Source: Thermoleophilaceae bacterium (GTDB lineage Bacteria; Actinomycetota; Thermoleophilia; Solirubrobacterales; Thermoleophilaceae). From it: 64,000 nucleotides of DNA. Of this stretch, positions 47,201-56,316 are shown piece after piece. The stretch lies in NCBI GenBank assembly GCA_030446485.1, contig JAUJNF010000010.1, forward strand, positions 29,693 through 93,692, written 5' to 3'. Every line of letters begins with the position of its first letter. Within the stretch, counting starts at the first letter, position 1. The position numbers and the translations under genes are program-made. Under the pieces are notes generated by a model, which did not search any database, was not told the origin of the DNA, and saw nothing but the letters and a program-made list of their open reading frames with translations.

Positions 47201-48357
47201 CGACGATGAGAGCGAGGAAGTCGTCGAAGAGGTGGTTCGCGTCGTTGGGCCCCGGGCCGGCCTCGGGGTGGTACTGCGCCGTCGCGCCCGGCACGTCGCG
47301 CAACACGAGGCCCTCGACGGTGCGGTCGTAGAGGTTGAGCTGCGACAGCTCGGCGATGCCGAAGTCGGTCTCCCAGCGCACCGGCTCGTCGGCCTCGATC
47401 GTGCGCTCGCCGCCGGGGCCGAGCACCGCGAAGCCGTGGTTCTGCGACGTGATCTCGATCCGCCCGCTGTCGAGGTCCTTGACGGGATGGTTCGTCCCGC
47501 GGTGGCCGAAGCGCAGCTTGAAGGTGTCGAGGCCGATCGCTCGGCAGAGGAGCTGGTGGCCGAGGCAGATGCCGAACACCGGCACCTTGCCGACGACGCC
47601 GCGCACCGCCTCGACGACGTAGTCGAGCGCCGCCGGATCGCCTGGTCCGTTGGCGAGGAAGACCGCATCGGAGCGCGTGCGAGCAGCTCCGCAGCGCTCG
47701 TGTGGCAGGGGTGGAGCTCTAGCCGCACCCCGCGCGCGCGCAGGTTCTCGACGATCGCGGCCTTGATCCCGGTGTCGAGCGCGACCACCGTCGGTGCGCC
47801 CGTGGCCGCCTCGAGCTCGTCCGCGGCGGCGATCGTCAGCGATCCGGCGCAGCGCGGATCGAATATCACCGCCTCGTCCGGCGTGACCTCGCGGGCGAGG
47901 TCGCCCTCCATCCGAGGCTCCGCGCGAACGCGCTCGATCGCCTCGCGCTCACGGGATGGGCGGAGAAGACCCCGCCGCGCATGGCGCCCCGGTCCCGGAT
48001 GTGGCGCACGAGCGAGCGCGTGTCAAGCCCCGACAGCGCCGGCGTGCCGCTCGCCTCGAGCCACGCGAGCCAGCCGCCCTCGGCTCCGTACCGCTCGTCT
48101 CGATCGACCCCCTCGCGCATCAGCACGGCTGCGGCCTGCACCGACGGCGACTCCATCGCAGAGGCGTTGACGCCGTAGTTGCCGATCAGCGGGTAGGTGA
48201 AGGCGAGGATCTGCCGGCGATAGCTCGGGTCGGTGACCGCTTCCTGGTAGCCCGACATACCGGTGTTGAATACGACCTCGCCGGTGACCTCCACGGCTGC
48301 GCCCACCGCCTCGCCGTCGAAGCGCTCACCGTCCTCGAGCAGCAGATACCCACTCAT
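47198..48357 (-). CDS. carA: Carbamoyl-phosphate synthase small subunit, frameshifted
   Basis: ATG at 48357 ([20 protein letters not shown]), overlapping the pyrC stop. [19 protein letters not shown] and [11 protein letters not shown] are in the first frame; [20 protein letters not shown] is in the second; the glutaminase domain ([20 protein letters not shown], nucleophile Cys in GICLGHQ) and [20 protein letters not shown] are in the third. Frame changes lie near 47905 and 47680. As sequenced there is no stop before carB: the frame runs through the inserted repeat. It supplies ammonia from glutamine to CarB. Confidence 0.87.
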
Positions 48358-49714
48358 ACGACCCCGAGCGCGAACGTGCGCTCGCGATAGGCGACGCCGA
48401 CGCCTTCGCCGGCGATCGTCATCCGGACGCGACCCGTCAGCTGGCGCCCGGCGAAGCACGAGTTGGCCGAACGGCTCTCGTAGCCCGCCTCGCCGACCAG
48501 CCACTGCCCGTCGAGGTCGATCAGGCACAGATTCGCCGGCGAGCCGGCGGCGGAGCGACGGAGGCCGGAGGCCGAACGGCACGCCGCCCGCGGTCATCCG
48601 CGCGACGAGCAGGTCGAGATCCAGCAGGCCGGGGAGCACGAGCTCGGTGTGCAGCGCGGCGAACGCCGTCTCGAGGCCGGTCACCCCATCGGCGCGATCT
48701 CGAAGGGCTGCTCCTTCTCCTCGCGCGGATGCGGCGCGTGGTCGGTCGCGACGCAATCGATGGTCCCCGAGCGCAGGCCGTCGACGAGCGCGCTGCGATC
48801 GCGCTGCGCGCGCAGCGCGGCGGGTTCATCTTCCGGTTGGTGTCGAGCGAGCGCACGTTCTCGTCGGTCAGGGTCAGGTGGTGCGGCGAGACCTCGGCGC
48901 TGACCGCGATCCCAGCGCCCTTGGCGCGCTCGACCGCCTCGACCGACTCGAGCGCCGAAAGGTGCTGGAAGTGCAGGCGGCCGCCTTCGTAGCCTGCGAT
49001 CGCGGCGTCGCGCGCGATCGTCGTCGACTCGGAGATCGACGGGATGCCGGCCAGCCCGAGCTGCGCCGACACCGCGCCCTCGTGCATGACGCCGGTGCCG
49101 AGAGCGACGGGTCCTCCTCGTGCAGCGCGAGCACGCGGCCGGCCAGGCGCTGGTACTGGAGCGCGAGACGCAGCACGCCCGCGCGGCGCACGCGGCAGCC
49201 CGTCGTCTGAGAAGGCGACGGCGCCCGAGTCGGCCAGCTCGGCCATCTCGGTCAGGGCATCGCCGCGCTGGCCCTGGGTGATCGCGGCGAGGAAGCCGGT
49301 CGGCACGTGGGCGCTCTCGCGCGCGCGCTCGCGCAGCGAGCGCAGCAGCGGCGCGCGGAGTCGACGACGGGCTGCGTGTTCGGCATCGCGAGCACCGCGC
49401 AGAACCCGCCGGCGCGGCGGCGCGCGAGTGCCGGAGTCGACGTCCTCGACGTGCTCGAGCCCCGGCGTGCGCAGGTGCACGTGCGGGTCGACGAACGCCG
49501 GCACGACGACGAGCCCGGTGGCATCGACGAGCTCGGCTTCCGCGGGCGCCTCGAGCGCGCCGGGCTCCCCGAGCTCGGCCACCCGGCCGGCGCGCACGAG
49601 CACGTCTCCGAGGCGGTCGAGCCCGACGCGGGGATCGAGCAGGCGAGCGCCGCTCAGGAGCGCATCGGCCGGGGAGCCGGCCGCGTGGTCGAGCTCGACC
49701 GGCGGCGGGCTCAC
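48354..49714 (-). CDS. pyrC: Dihydroorotase, several frameshifts
   Basis: A GTG at 49714 overlaps the pyrB stop. The class I zinc motif VDPHVHLRTPG is in the first frame, followed by FLAAITQGQRGDALTEMAEL, VAFSDDG, GIPSISESTTIARDAAIAGY, VSAEVSPHHLTLTDENV and, in other frames, VATDHAPHPREEKEQPFEIA, TGLETAFAALHTELV and the C-terminus ERTFALGVV with the TGA at 48354. Frame changes fall near 49410, 49200, 49120, 48820, 48690 and 48560. It closes carbamoyl aspartate to dihydroorotate. All catalytic blocks are present, so the gene is probably intact in the organism. Confidence 0.87.
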
Positions 49715-50673
49715 GCCGGCTGAGGCTCCACCGTCGCGGCCTGCGCCCGGGCAGGGCTCGGCGGAGCGCCGACGCCACCGCCAGCGAGCAGGTCGAACAG
49801 CACGGCCATGCGCACGACGATCCCCGACTCGACCTGGGGGATGATCAGTGCCTGGGGCGAGTCGATCACCTCGGCCGACAGCTCGACGCCCCGGTTGACG
49901 GGACCGGGGTGCATCAGGAGCTGGCGCGGACCGAGCCGTCGCGCGTGGATCTGGAAGCGAGCGGCGTACTCGCGCAAGGACGGCACGAAGCTGCCCTCCA
50001 TCCGCTCGTGCTGCATGCGCAGGACATAGACCACGTCGGCCTCGCCGAGCTCGTCGAGCGAGTGGCGCACCCGGCAGCCGAGCGACTCGACCTCGCGCGG
50101 GATCAGCGTCGGCGGACCGCAGACGGTCACCTGACAGCCCATGCGCCCGAACGCCAGCACGTTCGAGCGTGCGACGCGCGAGTGCAGCACGTCGCCGACG
50201 ATCCAGATCCCCAGCCCGTCGAGCGAGCCCACGCGCTTGCGCAGCGTGTAGACGTCGAGCAGCGCCTGGGTCGGATGCTCGCGCTTGCCGTCGCCGGCAT
50301 TCACGACCGCCGCGCGGCTCCAGCCAGCCACGAGCGCCGCCGCACCGGCGTAGGGCGAGCGGATCACGATCACGGCCGGGTCGTAGGCCGAAAGCGTCTG
50401 GATCGTGTCCTTCAGCGACTCGCCCTTGTCGACCGACGAACCGGCCGACTTGACGCTGACGAGGTCGGCCGACAGGCGCTTGGCGGCGATCTCGAACGAC
50501 GACGCCGTGCGCGTCGATGACTCGTAGAAGAGATTGATGACCGTCCGCCCGCGCAGCGTCGGCACCTTCTTGACCTCGCGTCCGGACACCTCGGCGAAGC
50601 TCTCCGCGCGCCCGAGGATGCGCTCGATGTCCGCCCGCGACAGATCCTCGATCGACAGCAGGCTGCGCGTCAC
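49711..50673 (-). CDS. pyrB: Aspartate carbamoyltransferase catalytic subunit
   Basis: 320 residues, intact. The carbamoyl-phosphate site FYESSTRTASSFE, KGESLKDT, the HPTQALLDVYTL motif, VLRMQHERM (aspartate side) and the HPGPVNRGVEL loop are present. It catalyses the committed step of UMP synthesis. The short Ala/Pro-rich C-terminal tail is variable. The start overlaps the pyrR stop (ATGA), so pyrR-pyrB-pyrC-carA are translationally coupled in series. Confidence 0.95.
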   Translation of the reverse strand: MTRSLLSIEDLSRADIERILGRAESFAEVSGREVKKVPTLRGRTVINLFYESSTRTASSFEIAAKRLSADLVSVKSAGSSVDKGESLKDTIQTLSAYDPAVIVIRSPYAGAAALVAGWSRAAVVNAGDGKREHPTQALLDVYTLRKRVGSLDGLGIWIVGDVLHSRVARSNVLAFGRMGCQVTVCGPPTLIPREVESLGCRVRHSLDELGEADVVYVLRMQHERMEGSFVPSLREYAARFQIHARRLGPRQLLMHPGPVNRGVELSAEVIDSPQALIIPQVESGIVVRMAVLFDLLAGGGVGAPPSPARAQAATVEPQPA

Positions 50674-51215
50674 GCCGGCACCTCCGCGCGCTGGGCGAGC
50701 GCGACCTCGTCGACGCCGTCGATCTCCTCGACCCTCACCTTCACGTGCTCGGAGCGCGCGGTCGGCAGGTTCTTGCCGACGTAGTCGGGCCGGAAGGGAA
50801 GCTCGCGGTGGCCGCGGTCGGCGAGCACGGCGAGCTGCACCCGGCGCGGGCGCCCGTAGTCGAACAGCGCTTCGATCGCCGCCCTGACGGTGCGGCCGGT
50901 GTAGAGGACGTCGTCGACCAGCACGATCGTGTGCGCCTCGACGGGGAAGTCGATCGCCGAGGCGGCGACCAGCGGCTGCGAGGCGCGCATCGACAGGTCG
51001 TCGCGGTAGAACGAGATGTCGAGCTCGCCGAACGGGACCGAGGCGTCCAGCAGCTCGGACACGAGCCCGTGCAGCCGCCGTCCGAGCACGGCGCCGCGGC
51101 GGTGGATGCCGACCAGGGCAACGTCGTGCCCGCCCGTCCGCTCGACGATCTCGTGGGCGATGCGCACGAGCGTGCGCCGCATCTCCTCGAAGTCGAGGAC
51201 GGTCCTGTCTTCCAT
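50670..51215 (-). CDS. pyrR: PyrR: pyrimidine operon RNA-binding regulator/uracil phosphoribosyltransferase
   Basis: 181 residues from the ATG at 51215 (MEDRTVLDFEEMRRTLVRIA), preceded by GGAAGGAA. The PRPP motif VLVDDVLYTGRTVRAAIEAL and a basic RNA-facing region (GRPRRVQLAVLADRGHRELP) are present. PyrR binds a stem-loop in pyr mRNA when UMP or UTP is high. A close match to its RNA target lies just upstream of its own start, so autoregulation of the whole pyr-car operon is likely. Confidence 0.94.
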   Translation of the reverse strand: MEDRTVLDFEEMRRTLVRIAHEIVERTGGHDVALVGIHRRGAVLGRRLHGLVSELLDASVPFGELDISFYRDDLSMRASQPLVAASAIDFPVEAHTIVLVDDVLYTGRTVRAAIEALFDYGRPRRVQLAVLADRGHRELPFRPDYVGKNLPTARSEHVKVRVEEIDGVDEVALAQRAEVPA

Positions 51216-51220
51216 CGATC

Positions 51221-51246
51221 TGTTCCTTCCTGGCCTCACGGGACCG
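51221..51246 (-). promoter_or_regulatory. PyrR-binding RNA loop next to the pyrR Shine-Dalgarno
   Basis: On the minus strand GGTCCCGTGAGGCC matches the PyrR binding-loop consensus ARUCCNGNGAGGYU at 12 of 14 positions (51232-51245). It is followed at once by AGGAAGGAAC, the Shine-Dalgarno region, and then the ATG at 51215. That placement fits PyrR blocking translation rather than a Bacillus-type terminator switch; no U-tract terminator is seen here. Confidence 0.68.
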
Positions 51247-51297
51247 GGTTAAAGGAGCCGTCGGCGAGGCTAGCAGGGGCTCAGGCCGGATCCGGGC

Positions 51298-52242
51298 TCA
51301 GGGTCCATCCTCTCGGCGCCGGTGCACGGGCTCGCCCCGCTCGGGAAACGGCAGCTCGACGCGATCGAAGTCGCGCGGCACGATCGTGCGCTCGAACGTC
51401 GCACGGGCCTCGTCGCGAAGCTCCGACCCCCCGTAGCGCGGCGAGACGTGGGTGAGCGCGAGCAGCGCGACCCCGGCGGCGAGCGCAAGCTCGGCCGCGT
51501 CGCTCGCGGTCGTGTGGCTCGTCTCTCTCGCGCGCGCGGCATCGTGCGAGCTGAAGGTGGCCTCGTGCACGAGCAGATCCGCCCCGTGCGCCATCGCGCG
51601 GGTGACCTCGGCCGGGCGCGTGTCGCCCGTCAGCACGAGCTTGCGGCCGCGGCGCGCGGGCCCGAGCACCTGCTCCGGCCGCACCTCGCCGCGACTGCCG
51701 GCGACGGGCTCGCCGCGCTGCAGGCGACCGAAGTCGGGGCCCGCGACGACGCCGAGGTCGCGCGCACGGACCTCGTCGAAGCGTCCGGGGCGATCCTGCT
51801 CGACGAGCGCGTAGCCGTACGCCGGCACCCTGTGCTCGACCGCGAAGGGCGCGACCAGGTAGCCGTCGCGGGTGACCGGCTCGTTGGGCGCGAGCTCGCG
51901 CAGCCTCAGCTCGTAGGGCGTGCGCCCGATCAGGGGCCTCAGCACCTCGAAGAGCGCCTCGAGCCCGGGCGGCCCGTAGACGGTCAGCGGCACCTCGCGG
52001 CCCCGCAGCGCGAAGGTCTTGACCATCCCGGGCAGCCCGAGCACGTGGTCGGCGTGCATGTGGGTGAGGAAGACGTGCTCTAGGTCGACGAGGCCAGAGG
52101 AGCGCAGGAGCTGGCGCTGCGTCCCCTCGCCGCAGTCGAACAGCAGCGCATCGCCGCCGCGGCGCACGAGCGTGGCCGGCAGTCCGCGGCGCGCGCTCGG
52201 GAGCGAGCCGGCGGTGCCGACGAAGACGACGTCGAGGTCGAT
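51298..52242 (-). CDS. rnz: Ribonuclease Z (tRNase Z)
   Basis: About 314 residues. The metallo-beta-lactamase zinc motif THMHADHVLGLPG, LFDCGEGTQRQLL, PAYGYALVEQDRPGRFD, LVLTGDTRP, LLVHEATFSSHDA and ALTHVSPRYGG are family markers. The track begins at a GTG (52167), but the conserved N-terminal strand DLDVVFVGTAGSLPSARRGL lies upstream in frame. The only start-like codon there is ATC at 52242, preceded by GGGAGCAGG; either a rare start or an ATG with an error. It cuts the 3' trailer of pre-tRNAs. Confidence 0.9.
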   Translation of the reverse strand: MDLDVVFVGTAGSLPSARRGLPATLVRRGGDALLFDCGEGTQRQLLRSSGLVDLEHVFLTHMHADHVLGLPGMVKTFALRGREVPLTVYGPPGLEALFEVLRPLIGRTPYELRLRELAPNEPVTRDGYLVAPFAVEHRVPAYGYALVEQDRPGRFDEVRARDLGVVAGPDFGRLQRGEPVAGSRGEVRPEQVLGPARRGRKLVLTGDTRPAEVTRAMAHGADLLVHEATFSSHDAARARETSHTTASDAAELALAAGVALLALTHVSPRYGGSELRDEARATFERTIVPRDFDRVELPFPERGEPVHRRREDGP

Positions 52243-52263
52243 GGCGCCTGCTCCCTAGACCAT

Positions 52264-52749
52264 CTAGTCGAGCGCGACGTGCTCGAATCGCAGCCGCCCG
52301 GCGCTCACCTCGGCGATTCCCATCGTGTGCCGCGGCGCGCGGCGGCGGTCGGTGGGGCTGCCGGGGTTAAAGATCTGAAAGCCGTCGCGCTGCTCGTGCA
52401 GAGGTAGGTGCGAGTGCCCGAAGACGACCGCGTCGACGTCCGGGAAGCGGGCTCGCAGCCGCTCGAGCCGTCCCGCGGCGCGCCCGGCGTCGTGTACGAG
52501 CGCGATCCGCGCTCCGCCGGCCTCGACCGTTCGCGCGCCCGGCAGCCGTGACGTGAGCGCCGGCTCGTCGACGTTCCCCCAAACCGCGGCGACCGGTGGG
52601 CCGAGCGACTCGATCTCCGCCAGCACGCTGGACGCGACGAAGTCGCCCGCGTGGAGGATCAACTCAGCATCGGCGAGGCGGGCGACGCAGGGCTCGGGCA
52701 GCCGGCGGCGGGCGCGCGGCAGATGGGTGTCGGCGATCACCGCGATCAG
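52264..52749 (-). CDS. YfcE-family metallophosphoesterase
   Basis: About 161 residues. IAVIADTHLPR (D-x-H), LHAGDFV (GD), VWGNVDEP (GN-x-D), FGHSHLPLHEQ (GHSH) and NPGSPTDRRR are the five phosphoesterase motifs of small YfcE/MJ0936-type enzymes, which use two metals to cleave phosphodiesters. The start is unclear: GTG at 52740 would lose the first strand, so CTG at 52749 is more sensible. It lies just upstream of rnz in the same orientation. Confidence 0.82.
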   Translation of the reverse strand: MIAVIADTHLPRARRRLPEPCVARLADAELILHAGDFVASSVLAEIESLGPPVAAVWGNVDEPALTSRLPGARTVEAGGARIALVHDAGRAAGRLERLRARFPDVDAVVFGHSHLPLHEQRDGFQIFNPGSPTDRRRAPRHTMGIAEVSAGRLRFEHVALD

Positions 52750-52802
52750 TATCGGGGCAGCGTAGTGCGCGCCTCCTCGGTGGCCGCAGCGCGTCGCCCG
52801 AC

Positions 52803-52840
52803 GACGACGAGAGCCGCCCGGGGGCGGCTCTCGAGTCGTC
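52803..52840 (-). terminator. Strong GC hairpin downstream of the first ferritin-like gene
   Basis: GAGAGCCGCC-CGGG-GGCGGCTCTC is a perfect 10-bp stem, extended by GACGAC/GTCGTC across a 2-base bulge. It sits about 40 bases after the minus-strand stop at 52881. No U-tract follows, as is usual for GC-rich actinobacterial terminators. Termination is inferred. Confidence 0.6.
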
Positions 52841-52880
52841 GCTGTCTCGGGGCTGGGCGGCGTGCCCCGAGGCTTCAACC

Positions 52881-53768
52881 TCAGCGCGGCGTGAGCGTGC
52901 TCAGCCCGCCGACAGCCGGACCGTTCTCCGCGCGAATCGCGTCGGCGGTCGGCGTCTGGTTGCGCACGGTGTTGAAGTCGAACGCCGTGCCGGGCATCGA
53001 CCCCTGCTTGCCGAAGCCGAAGCCCGCGGCCTGGAGCTGCGCGACCGCCGCGCCGGGCGTGCGGAACCCGATCTGATGTGGGTTGTTGGGAATCGGCGGC
53101 GTGGCGTCCTCGGGCTGCGAGTAGCGCAGGAAGACGCGGTCGTTGCCGAGCTTGCCGAGCGACTGGCGCGCGGCGGCGCGGTGCACGGCCTCGACGCCGC
53201 AGAACTCTGCGGCGGTGCGAGCGAACTGGCCGCGCAGCGTGCCGCCGGTCCGCTTCGGGCCGGCGTTCGCGAAGGCGGTCACGGCGAGCAGGTAGGCGTT
53301 GACGAAGATCTCGTCGCCGATCTCGAGCGCGGTCAGGAAGTTCGTGGCGTTCTGGAGGTAGGCGTTCGGCACGAAGATCGTCGTCGCGAGCGGCTTCGCG
53401 CCGAGGGCCCCGGTGAGCACCTGGTAGTGGATCAGCTCCTCGCGCGCGGCGGCGCGGACGTTGCGCCGCGTGACCGTGCCGTCGCGGTCGCCGGGCAGGT
53501 TGGCGAAGAAGCTCCGGGGCTGGTTGCCGCCGACCGTGTTGACGATCGTCGCGAGCACCTCGGCGGTGGCGGCGACGTTCAAGAGCTCCTGCGTATCGAC
53601 GCTGTGTCGCGACGAGGTCGCGGCCTCGGCCTCCTGCGCGAGCCCGAGCAGGCCCATCCCGCCGAGTGCGGCGCCGGCACCGGCCACGAGCTGGCGGCGG
53701 GTGGCCGCCGGCTTGTCGGCATTCTGCTCGTCGATTGATCCGTAGATCAGGTTGAGCGTCTCGCTCAT
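52881..53768 (-). CDS. Tat-type ferritin-like domain protein (copy 1)
   Basis: 295 residues from the ATG at 53768 (MSETLNLIYGSIDEQ) with AAGGAGA upstream. A 25-residue lead precedes a twin-arginine signal (TRRQLVAGAGAALGGMGLLG). The helical domain carries E-x-x-H metal pairs (REELIHYQVL, GVEAVHRAAAR) of the ferritin-like type. It is probably exported and binds iron or another metal pair; desiccation- or stress-linked roles are known for related proteins but not shown here. A close paralogue lies directly upstream. Confidence 0.75.
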   Translation of the reverse strand: MSETLNLIYGSIDEQNADKPAATRRQLVAGAGAALGGMGLLGLAQEAEAATSSRHSVDTQELLNVAATAEVLATIVNTVGGNQPRSFFANLPGDRDGTVTRRNVRAAAREELIHYQVLTGALGAKPLATTIFVPNAYLQNATNFLTALEIGDEIFVNAYLLAVTAFANAGPKRTGGTLRGQFARTAAEFCGVEAVHRAAARQSLGKLGNDRVFLRYSQPEDATPPIPNNPHQIGFRTPGAAVAQLQAAGFGFGKQGSMPGTAFDFNTVRNQTPTADAIRAENGPAVGGLSTLTPR

Positions 53769-53890
53769 GTCTCTCCTTGGTACGTGGTCGGGCGATTTGG
53801 CCCGCGTATGGAGCCCGGCGCGTTGGCGACAACGGATCACCTCCCGGGCGATCTTCTCGCAAGGCCCTCGTGCTTTCCCCGCACGGGCGT

Positions 53891-53920
53891 CGGCCGGAAG
53901 CCCGGCGAGGCTTCCGGCCG
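53891..53920 (-). terminator. Perfect 12-bp hairpin between the two ferritin-like genes
   Basis: CGGCCGGAAGCC-CGGCGA-GGCTTCCGGCCG, 21 bases after the minus-strand stop of the second ferritin-like gene. There is no U-tract. Like the hairpin after copy 1 it probably ends or stabilises the upstream transcript, so each paralogue may be its own unit. Confidence 0.6.
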
Positions 53921-53941
53921 CCGCCGGGGAACGCGTGGTCG

Positions 53942-54793
53942 CTACCGCGGCCTGCGGGTGCTCAGGTCCGGGTCGTCCGGGGTGTTGCGGCGCACGGTGT
54001 CGAAGTCGAACCGCGTGCCGGGCATGCTGCCCTGCCGGCCGAAGCCGAAGCCGGCTCGCTGGAGCTGGGTCACCGCGCTCGAGATGCGCCGGAAGCCGAC
54101 CCTGTTCGGGTTGCTGGGGATCGCCGGACGGGCGTCCTCTTCCTGCGAGTAGCGCAGGAAGACGCGGTCGTTGCCGAGCTTTCCGAGCGACTGGCGAGCG
54201 ACCGCGCGGTGCACAACCTCGACCCCGCAGAACTCGGACGCGATCCGTGCGAGCCGTCCGCGCTGCCCTGCCCGGACCCTGGTGCGGTTGGCGAACACGG
54301 TGGTCGCCAGCAGGTACGCGTTGACGAAGATCTGATCGCCGATCTCGAGCGCTGTCAGGAAGTTCGTCGAGTTCTGGAGGTAGGCGTTCGGCACGTAGAT
54401 CGTCTTCGTGACGGGCCGCGCGCCGAGGCTGGTCAGCACGTTGTAGTGGATCAGCTCCTCACGAGCGGCCGCGCGCGCGTTGCGCCGCGTGACGGCGCCC
54501 TCGCGGTCTCCCGGCAGGCCGGCGAAGAAGCTCTGCGGCTGGTTCCCGCCAACGGTGTTGACGATCGTCGCTAGCACCTCGGCGGTCGCGGCGACGTTGA
54601 GGATCGTCTCCGGGTCCTCGCGGTGCTCGGCCGCGGTGGCGTCGGCTGCCTCGGCGTCCGACACCAGCCCGAGCAGGCCCATGCTGCCGAAAGTCGCAGC
54701 GGTGCCGGCGACGAGCTGACGGCGCGTCGCGGCCGACTTGTGGCCGTGCTGCTCGTCGACCGAGTCGTAGATCAGGTTGAGCGCTTCGCTCAT
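53942..54793 (-). CDS. Tat-type ferritin-like domain protein (copy 2)
   Basis: 283 residues from the ATG at 54793 (MSEALNLIYDSVDEQHGHKS). It is strongly similar to copy 1 along its whole length: the same TRRQLVAG twin-arginine signal, NVAATAEVLATIVNTVGGNQ, REELIHYNVL and the SLGKLGNDRVFLRYSQEED block. The C-terminus is shorter and more basic. A tandem duplication is clear. It is divergent from the tRNA-Arg gene, 128 bases away. Confidence 0.75.
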   Translation of the reverse strand: MSEALNLIYDSVDEQHGHKSAATRRQLVAGTAATFGSMGLLGLVSDAEAADATAAEHREDPETILNVAATAEVLATIVNTVGGNQPQSFFAGLPGDREGAVTRRNARAAAREELIHYNVLTSLGARPVTKTIYVPNAYLQNSTNFLTALEIGDQIFVNAYLLATTVFANRTRVRAGQRGRLARIASEFCGVEVVHRAVARQSLGKLGNDRVFLRYSQEEDARPAIPSNPNRVGFRRISSAVTQLQRAGFGFGRQGSMPGTRFDFDTVRRNTPDDPDLSTRRPR

Positions 54794-54921
54794 GTAGGTA
54801 AATCCCTCCTGCGTCGAGTGACCGTGCTGGGCCGAAACCCTTTCCCTAGCGTCCTTCTTGCGGCGGCGACGGGCAAACGGATCACTTGCGAAGGCGCCGC
54901 CATTACAGTTCGACCGCGAGA

Positions 54922-54994
54922 GCGCCCGTAGCTCAGTGGATAGAGCGCTGCCCTCCGGAGGCAGAAGTCGCTGGTTCGAATCCAGCCGGGCGCG
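54922..54994 (+). tRNA. tRNA-Arg (anticodon CCG)
   Basis: A full cloverleaf is visible: acceptor GCGCCCG/CGGGCGC (7 bp, perfect), D arm GCTC..GAGC, anticodon stem CTGCC/GGCAG with loop CTCCGGA (CCG), variable AAGTC, T arm GCTGG-TTCGAAT-CCAGC and discriminator G. CCA is not encoded. The 3' half is duplicated 4.9 kb downstream, marking this gene as an integration target. Confidence 0.95.
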
Positions 54995-55228
54995 TGCCTC
55001 AGACCCGGGCAGTAGAGCCAAACATGAGGGTGAGCCAGCGAACCGCATCGGAGCGGCGAACTAACGGGTTTCACCGGAGATCTCGAGGTCGGCAGCGAGA
55101 CGCGCTCCCATGTCACGCACAGCAGCATCTTTGCGCGTCATGGGACGCGTCCACCAGGGCCGGGCCGCTTCGCTTACGCCGGCTGACGCTTGGTCTCGCA
55201 CAAGAGGTCGCGCGGTACTCGCCGGCCG

Positions 55229-55339
55229 TCACGTGAGCAGGTCACCCGGCTTGAGGCCGACCAGTGCGATCCGAGACTGAAGACGGTGCGGGCACTCGCC
55301 GTCGCTTTGACCGCGTGATCCGCAGTCGATCTTCCCCAT
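55229..55339 (-). CDS. Very small ORF in the island, uncertain
   Basis: ATG at 55339 gives 36 residues (MGKIDCGSRGQSDGECPHRL...GLKPGDLLT). Residue use looks more protein-like than the neighbouring frames, but no family is recognised. It may be the end of a broken gene. The rest of 54995-55355 shows no other supportable gene. Confidence 0.2.
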   Translation of the reverse strand: MGKIDCGSRGQSDGECPHRLQSRIALVGLKPGDLLT

Positions 55340-55355
55340 AGGCAGCGAAGCCTCC

Positions 55356-55823
55356 GTGGGTGTGAGGGGGCCGCGAGCGTCGACGGGACTCGATCTCGTC
55401 TTCGGTTTCGCGCACGGGAACGAACCTCAACCGCCCTGGAACCTCTGCACGCGCGTGTTCGCCGGCACCGGTCCGGTCAGCACACAGCGGACGGAAATCG
55501 TCCAGCGACCCGGCGTTCCGCTCGTCTACGACAAGGGTGCACACCGGCCTGCGGGTCGGTGACGGCCTGCTGCTCTCCGTCTGCCAGATCGAGGACACGT
55601 ACCCGACCAGCTCGGTGGAAGACCAGTTCGAGCTATGGCGTGACGAGGCAAGTCGCCGCCCTGGGCTTGGTTGCCGCGCTGCTGGACGAGTGCGGCGCAG
55701 GAGTTCGTCTTCGAGGACGCCATTGTCTTCGACAAGGCGGGCGAGCCACTAGCGACCCTCGACCTGAGGCGGAAGATCCCCAACTTCTACCCATACCCGG
55801 TTCTCTCGGACGAGCCTAGTTGA
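55356..55823 (+). pseudogene. Disrupted hypothetical gene
   Basis: Three frames carry protein-like segments in order: GLDLVFGFAHGNEPQPPWNL and VQRPGVPLVYDKG; VGDGLLLSVCQIEDTYPTSS and VEDQFELWRDEA; QVAALGLVAALLDECGA; and EFVFEDAIVFDKAGEPLATL ending NFYPYPVLSDEPS at a TGA (55823). At least three indels are needed to join them. No family is recognised. It may be a sequence-error casualty or a decayed island gene. Confidence 0.4.
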
Positions 55824-56099
55824 GCGGCTGGGCGATGCCCAGCCTGAGAGGCCGCTGGCATTAGCCGCCAGGTAGTACCTATGTCGGAGTTCGACCCCGA
55901 TGGCAGGCGTCGCGCGGCCGTACGCCGTCACTACGACCCGCTCCTCGATGCCCACGACCCCCCGGCCGGTTCCGACCGGTCTCGTTGATCGCCGGGTGGT
56001 GCCCCCCGTATCCTGGATCGCCGTCGCGCTCCAGGTCGCCCTGGACCATCAGCGGCCGGATCCCGCGCGCGCGGATCTCCGGCCGTTCTTTGCCTTTGG

Positions 56100-56255
56100 A
56101 CTCCGGCGGCGTATCGGCTGGCGACTCGTAGGCGCGACCTCCAGCTCTTCCACGAGCTCCGCGCGCGTGGTGTCGATATCCCCGAGGACGTCGCGGTCTG
56201 CTTGGACTGCTTCCATGTCTTCGAGCCACGGGGCAAGGGCGAAGACACGGTGTAA
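56100..56255 (+). pseudogene. C-terminal fragment of a hypothetical protein
   Basis: The frame ending at the TAA at 56253 reads DLQLFHELRARGVDIPEDVA and VCLDCFHVFEPRGKGEDTV, which looks like genuine protein with a C-x2-C-like pair. The N-terminal part cannot be followed in the same frame, and upstream bases (55850-56100) give nothing convincing. Function is unknown. Confidence 0.3.
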
Positions 56256-56316
56256 GCGCTGTCGTCGCTCGCCGCCACCGGACCGGCGCTAGAGGAGAGC
56301 CGGGGTTCGGGCGCGG

